Assembly (NCBI GenBank): GCA_021464525.1
Contig: JADRCO010000698.1
Span: forward strand, 1 to 27,989
Source: Rhizophagus sp. LPA8_4_AMF
Lineage: Eukaryota; Glomeromycota; Glomeromycetes; Glomerales; Glomeraceae
Length of the DNA: 27,989 bases
Direction: 5' to 3'
The notes beneath the pieces are model-generated. The model was given only the letters and a program-made list of their open reading frames with translations, was not told the DNA's origin and did no database searches. Shown in pieces: positions 23,570 to 27,989 of the stretch (the first letter of the stretch is position 1; each line of letters opens with the position of its first letter). Position numbers and translations under genes: made by a program.

Positions 23570-24295
23570 GTAAGATTACTTTTGAATTTTTACAATGAGA
23601 GATTTTAATAAGGTTAGACACTAAATAAGAAACTAATTTTCTGACTGTTTATTATCGTATGATTTTCCAGCCACGTCGGAAAGTGATGTTTCATTAATTT
23701 TTTTTTTTTGCCAACTTTTTATTATAATTTGTATGATTAAAAATATCTGCTGTGTACTGGAACGACTCCTCAAAATAAGAGAAATATATTTAAAAAAAGA
23801 CGTAAAATTGCAACATTGATTTGTCAACGAATTTATTAAGACTTAAACCAAATAGATAATAATTAGAAGCCATTTAATATTACCCAGAAGTGTGATGAAC
23901 TGTAAGCGAACTTAAAAGAAAGATGAAAATTTGGATATACAGTATATATATTTATAACCGTCGTTCAAAGAACTTTAATGATTTGGTTTGAGAAGACTGC
24001 TGCTTTGGCATCTTTATGAAAATTTTATGCAATACTATTAGAAGAAAGTTGGGTATAAACTATTTATGAATATTTAACTAAAGAAAAATATAAATATTTT
24101 TGCTTTCGTATACATATTTATTTATTGCTCATTTTTTTCAGTTTAATTCATCATTACATGTCTATCGTAAAATATTTATTAATGTGCAATTCTGCTTTTA
24201 CTTATGCTCAAATTAATTTTTTCTTATTTTTTTAATATCAAATTAAAAATTTCATAAAAAAATCACTAATCAAAAATAATGTAATCATGCATGGC

Positions 24296-24785
24296 GTCTC
24301 TTTTTAATTTGTCTTTATTATTCAGACCATAAACTTGATGTTGGAGAATAGAGACAATACAGATGGTGGCCATAATTATCCGGCCAGTTTGGTTTAGCTA
24401 AATTTATGTAAGAATGGCAACCATCTAGCACTCCCTTCTGTAATGGTATATTAGGTAGGTAAGCTCACTCAAGGCCATTACAGCCCATAATTTCCACATA
24501 CCACCACCACAGTTGTTAGCACTTGACTCCTGTTTGATTTAAGAAGTGTGTGATAGTAAGGAATGTGCAGGATCGCTAACCCAACCTTCCAGATTACCAA
24601 GTAATATTATGACTAGAGCTCTGAATGAATCAAGCCAACTTGAGTCAAATTGTGAGTTGAATTGAGTTAATCCTTACAGTATGTTATTAGATATAGAGCT
24701 TTTGTTCATAGTTAGTTTTCAGGGAATTGAAGTAGTTGCACTCCAATTTTTAATGGTGACAGTCTATCATATTCCAGATAACACT
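24296..24785. repeat. GC-richer island, probable dispersed repeat of unknown class
   Basis: A block of about 490 bases with clearly higher GC than its flanks and no open frame. It contains a 9-bp perfect inverted pair CTGTAATGG (24438-24446) / CCATTACAG (24475-24483) and a CAACTTGAGTCAAATTG-type tract (about 24633-24670). Composition and lack of coding sequence suggest a transposon-derived element; I infer this, having no other copy in the window to compare. Confidence 0.35.
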
Positions 24786-25330
24786 TCAGAAGTTCAAGCT
24801 GATTCTTAGGAAAAAAACAAAAAACAAAAATATTAGTAAATGTTCTTGACATTAAATTTACAAAGAAATCCTATTATTACTATTCAGAAGTAAATTCAAA
24901 CTGATTTTTACAAATAAAAATCAATAAAAGAATGTTACTTATATTAGTAAATATTCTTTACATTAAATTTAAAAGAAGTAACCCTTCTCAAATATTCTTA
25001 ACATGTAATTTTAATCCCTTCTGTTATTTACTTAATCCAGAAATCCAAACAGATTTTTACAAATAAAAACTAAAATAAAAAAATGTTAATAAATATTCTT
25101 TATGTTAAATTTTTTAAAAGAAGTAATCCTTCTTACCACTCACTTTTAATTCAAAATTCTGAGCTGATTTTTATAAAAAAAGAAAAAAAAAACATTTAAT
25201 TAAAAAGAAAAAAAAATGTTAAAAAAAAAAACTTATTTTTGTGATTTTGCCAATTCAAGATTCCATTTCAAAATTCCTGAGAAATCTATCTACAAAAAAA
25301 AATAGAATATTAATAAATGTTTTTAAGTTA
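24786..25330. repeat. Diverged tandem repeat, about five copies of 100-150 bases
   Basis: The anchor CTGATTTTTACAAATAAAAA-like sequence recurs at about 24799, 24901, 25050, 25164 and 25277. It is followed each time by AATGTTAATAAATATTCTT- and TTAAAAGAAGTAATCCTTCT-like segments. Units have diverged by substitutions and A-run length changes. Confidence 0.65.
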
Positions 25331-25365
25331 CAAAAAAAAATTTTTTTAAAATTGGTTTGGCGGGC

Positions 25366-25408
25366 TTTGGCCAGATGATTTAACAAATATTAAAGTCATC
25401 TGGCCAAA
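25366..25408. repeat. Strong 16-bp hairpin
   Basis: TTTGGCCAGATGATTT (25366-25381) is complementary to AAGTCATCTGGCCAAA (to 25408), with one G-T position and a 10-base loop. Its GC-rich core stands out from the surrounding T- and A-runs. Confidence 0.75.
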
Positions 25409-25469
25409 ATAATCAAATTTTTATTTTTATTTTTTAATTTTTTATTTATTTTCTTTTTAAAAAAAAATG

Positions 25470-25645
25470 AAAACTATTTGAATTAGACTCAAATAAGACT
25501 CAAACTTGAATTGATTTAAATTAAACTCAAAAGTCAAGTTGTTTTTTTTTTATTCAATTTGATTCAGGTTGAAAATTTTTATATACAACTTAATTCAGAT
25601 TGATTCAATTTTTCTGAATTACTTTAACTTGACTTGAATTAATTT
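25470..25645. repeat. CAACTTGA/TCAAGTTG-rich degenerate repeat tract
   Basis: Short, shuffled copies of ACTCAAACTTGAATTGA and its complement (GTCAAGTTG, TTGATTCAGGTTGA, AACTTGACTTGAATT) fill this tract. The same motif occurs at about 24633-24670 on the other side of the tandem repeat. Confidence 0.5.
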
Positions 25646-27180
25646 ATTCAAAACACTATTTATTTTCTAACTGAAATGTAATAAATAACCTTTTGTTAGA
25701 ATCATAATATTAATTATATCTTTTAAATTAAAAGAAAGCATATTTGATTAATTAAGAAAAGAAATTGGTATGATTTTTTTAATATTTAGTATATTACTTT
25801 AAATCACTTGATAAATTTATTATAACTTTCAAATATTTTAAATATTTTGCATATTATATATTCTCTGTTAAATTATTCCACGTGAATTTATGAACTTGTA
25901 TAATTACATTCATTTGTATGAAAATCCAATCAGTCACCTTGAATTTAAGACTTAAAGAATCTTTAAGTTATTATATATATATTTATTACTGAATCTATCA
26001 CTAAAATTAATTCTTAAAAGTTGGATCTCTACTTTTGATAATCTTTCATCAATTTATTCTATTCTTTGATCTCCTAATAAAAAAATTAACTAAGATAGTT
26101 ATCATTATATTTATGTTGACCAATTATTTTAACAAAAGTTTACTTTGATATTCATTTAAATTGGATATAAAAACTAAAAAGGTAAAATTAGTTAATATAT
26201 ACTAAATATGAAAAGCTTACTACTATTATATTCACCTAAATTATATTAGAAGAGAAAAAAAGAAAATGTTTACTTAGCAAAAGCATTATAAGCGTTAGTT
26301 TTAATTCTTTATTATCACTTACAAAGTAATTAAGATGATCTTTTAACAACTTATTTAATAGAATACCTTTAATATTACCATGTATTTATTTTTCAGAAAA
26401 AATTTCTTTTAATTTATTTTCCACTTGCTTCCAGTTTTCAATCATTATGAAACAATTATTTTCTATTATTTGAATTTTTTGGATAAAAATACTAAGTATT
26501 TATACAAATTTTATATACTTTAAAAGTAACTTTTATCAAACTATCTAGCTATGTAAGTACATATTAAATTTGAATAAACTTTTATTAAATTTGATTATTA
26601 TGAGAATATGTTTATAAGTTCAATTCTTATATATATTAATTTTTATAATTGTAAAATTTGAGCAATATATAAAGTGACTATTTTTTTTATTATACTATTA
26701 TATTAATATAATAATTATTATAATAATTATTATTAAATAGTGCTCTAAGATCAGTTATAAAACTAAAATCAGTTTTAAACTGGTTTTTTGTTTAAGACCA
26801 ATTTGTAAATATAGACTGAAATATAATTTAAAATAGTTTATAACTACAAACTGTTTTTTAAAATAAAAATTAAATTATTTGTGAATATAATGACTAATTT
26901 TATAAATAAATGCTTCTTATAAATATTCAAATGCAAATAAAAATTAAAAAAATTATGTCAAATTCTAAGATTAATTATATAGATGTGATTAGTTATATAA
27001 TATAATTAGTTAAATACATATATAATTTATTGTATATTATTCATTAGTTGCGAAAAAAATTTTAAAAAATATAAATTGTAAAAAAATCTACTTACTTTTA
27101 ATAAAAGTCACCAGAATTATAAAGTAAAATTTATATGTAAAAAATTTTAAAGATTCTACTATATATAAATAAATTATATA
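25646..27180. other. AT-rich stretch without genes
   Basis: No gene or RNA seen. Near 26750-26860 there are several AACTGGTT/CAGTTTTAAACTGG-like near-palindromes that recall the motif at 481-565. Confidence 0.45.
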
Positions 27181-27182
27181 AG

Positions 27183-27989
27183 GTTATGGCTGACCTGGCT
27201 CAGTGATAGATCTCTGAGTCCCTTCATGAAGTCTGATTATGGTGAGGATGCAGGTTTAATTTCAGCTGCTACTGGAAATCAAAAGAATATTACTGCATAG
27301 GTATAAACTATGTACTTTAAAGATCAATGATCATCTGATTATTATACTGAATACTTCAGTTAGGATTATTTACTATATCAATGTGATATGTAAGTGGTTA
27401 TCAGTCTAGAGAAACTTAATGGGTGATTTCAGATGCAACCCAGCAGGCCAATGCATGCTTCCTGATAGGCTTTTCTAGATAGTTGAGAGGTTGGGATCAA
27501 TGGTAGACCATAATATGTCACCAATATACAAGTGACCTCTATGGTATCTGATATCACACTGCCTTTAGTTACTATGTGGTTGAGTATAGGTGTAAAGTTA
27601 GAGATAGGGAGCAAAGTTCTAGTGAGTTTGACGTACCTTAGATGGTACCTACAAAGGTTAGTCCTTAATAATGCTAGGCTGGGTATAAAGTGATGACACA
27701 TTGTAGGTACTAGTACTCTTTACCTTGCACTTATAAAGTATAAGTTACAGAGTATAATATAGCTTATAGGGAGGTCTAATGTATAAACTGGTAAAACCTG
27801 AAGGCTACCTTATCATACTATATAGCTAATAGGCACCTGACAAGTTCTTAAGACTTTTAATACAAAGGGTCCTTATGGGATAACAAGTAGTATATTAGTA
27901 CATTAAGGTTTTGAGCACCTTTACAGAAACTTATAGTTTTCAATCAACATAGAATCGACATAGTTAAGTTTAACTTAAATATGCTGTTT
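27183..27989. repeat. GC-richer block running off the window, probable SINE body or other transposable element
   Basis: Composition changes sharply at about 27180 from nearly pure A+T to much more balanced sequence, continuing to the window edge. The first part is the tRNA-like head; the rest has no convincing protein. A 90-codon minus-strand frame at 27429-27701 has no recognisable domain and is treated as chance. ACTTATAAAGTATAAGT forms a small hairpin near 27729-27745. The right boundary is not visible. Confidence 0.4.
27189..27273 (+). mobile_element. tRNA-derived SINE head (Pol III A- and B-box-like)
   Basis: TGGCTCAGTGA at 27196-27206 fits the tRNA A box (TRGYNNARNNG), and GGTTTAATTTC at 27253-27263 resembles the B box (GGTTCRANTCC). 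A D-arm can form (GCTC with GAGT, one wobble), and a T-arm pairs at four of five positions, but the acceptor stem does not pair, so it is not a functional tRNA. This pattern is typical of a SINE promoter head. Confidence 0.5.

Noticed and set aside
27429-27701. 90-codon minus-strand open frame in the right-hand repeat block
   Set aside because: No recognisable domain or reliable start; more likely chance within a repeat.
1-27989. CRISPR array, defence island, or biosynthetic gene cluster
   Set aside because: The sequence is intron-containing eukaryotic DNA; repeats seen are microsatellites, tandem repeats or transposon ends, with no regular spacers and no linked enzyme genes.

Overview
The window is very AT-rich eukaryotic nuclear DNA. 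Its clearest gene has six exons with GT...AG introns of 67-79 bases, and the neighbouring ATPase-like locus has introns of 70-81 bases. Intergenic DNA is full of homopolymers, A(n)T(n) tracts and small repeats. The base composition, the short introns and the ATPase-like family (whose relatives I recall as numerous in arbuscular mycorrhizal fungi such as Rhizophagus) suggest a Glomeromycotina fungus. That assignment is inference, because no rRNA or other marker gene is present. There are no bacterial-style operons, CRISPR arrays or recognisable intact tRNAs.

Layout: 1-4.2 kb is non-coding apart from a 160-base imperfect inverted repeat (918-1076) and a 42-base palindrome (524-565). A small plausible gene with one hydrophobic segment and a His-rich tail lies at 4279-4584 (+). 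From 4.6 to 8.6 kb I see no gene, only a cluster of 4-, 7- and 9-base microsatellites near 6.1-6.55 kb. From about 8.6 to 12.7 kb the DNA is almost pure A+T and holds a roughly 67-base tandem repeat (9.05-9.55 kb) and a 401-base Tc1/mariner-type (pogo-like) MITE with clean TA target duplication (10690-11090). From 12.7 to 17.1 kb the base composition is more normal, but I find no gene.

The gene-bearing part is 17.1-23 kb, all on the minus strand. Two tandem members of one P-loop ATPase family lie head to tail. The promoter-proximal copy (19214-20334) keeps its Walker A motif but has in-frame stops, frameshifts and no last exon. The downstream copy (17130-18708) keeps its Walker B-containing and C-terminal exons in perfect frame but has lost the Walker A loop and has a second frameshift in its N-terminal part. 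Upstream of both is a well-formed six-exon gene (21591-22852) for a 299-residue protein with six tectonin-type propeller repeats, a Ser/Thr-rich stalk, one transmembrane helix and a basic tail. It is the best gene in the window.

From 23 kb to the end the window is repeat-dominated. It holds a frameshifted coding remnant at 23.37-23.57 kb, a composite repeat region at 24.3-25.65 kb (unique-looking GC-richer island, diverged tandem repeat, strong hairpin, CAACTTGA-rich tract), and a GC-richer block from 27.18 kb to the edge that begins with RNA polymerase III A- and B-box-like motifs of a tRNA-derived SINE. I found no evidence for a novel multi-gene system. The items most worth a second look are the signal-peptide-less membrane-anchored tectonin and the complementary decay of the two ATPase copies.
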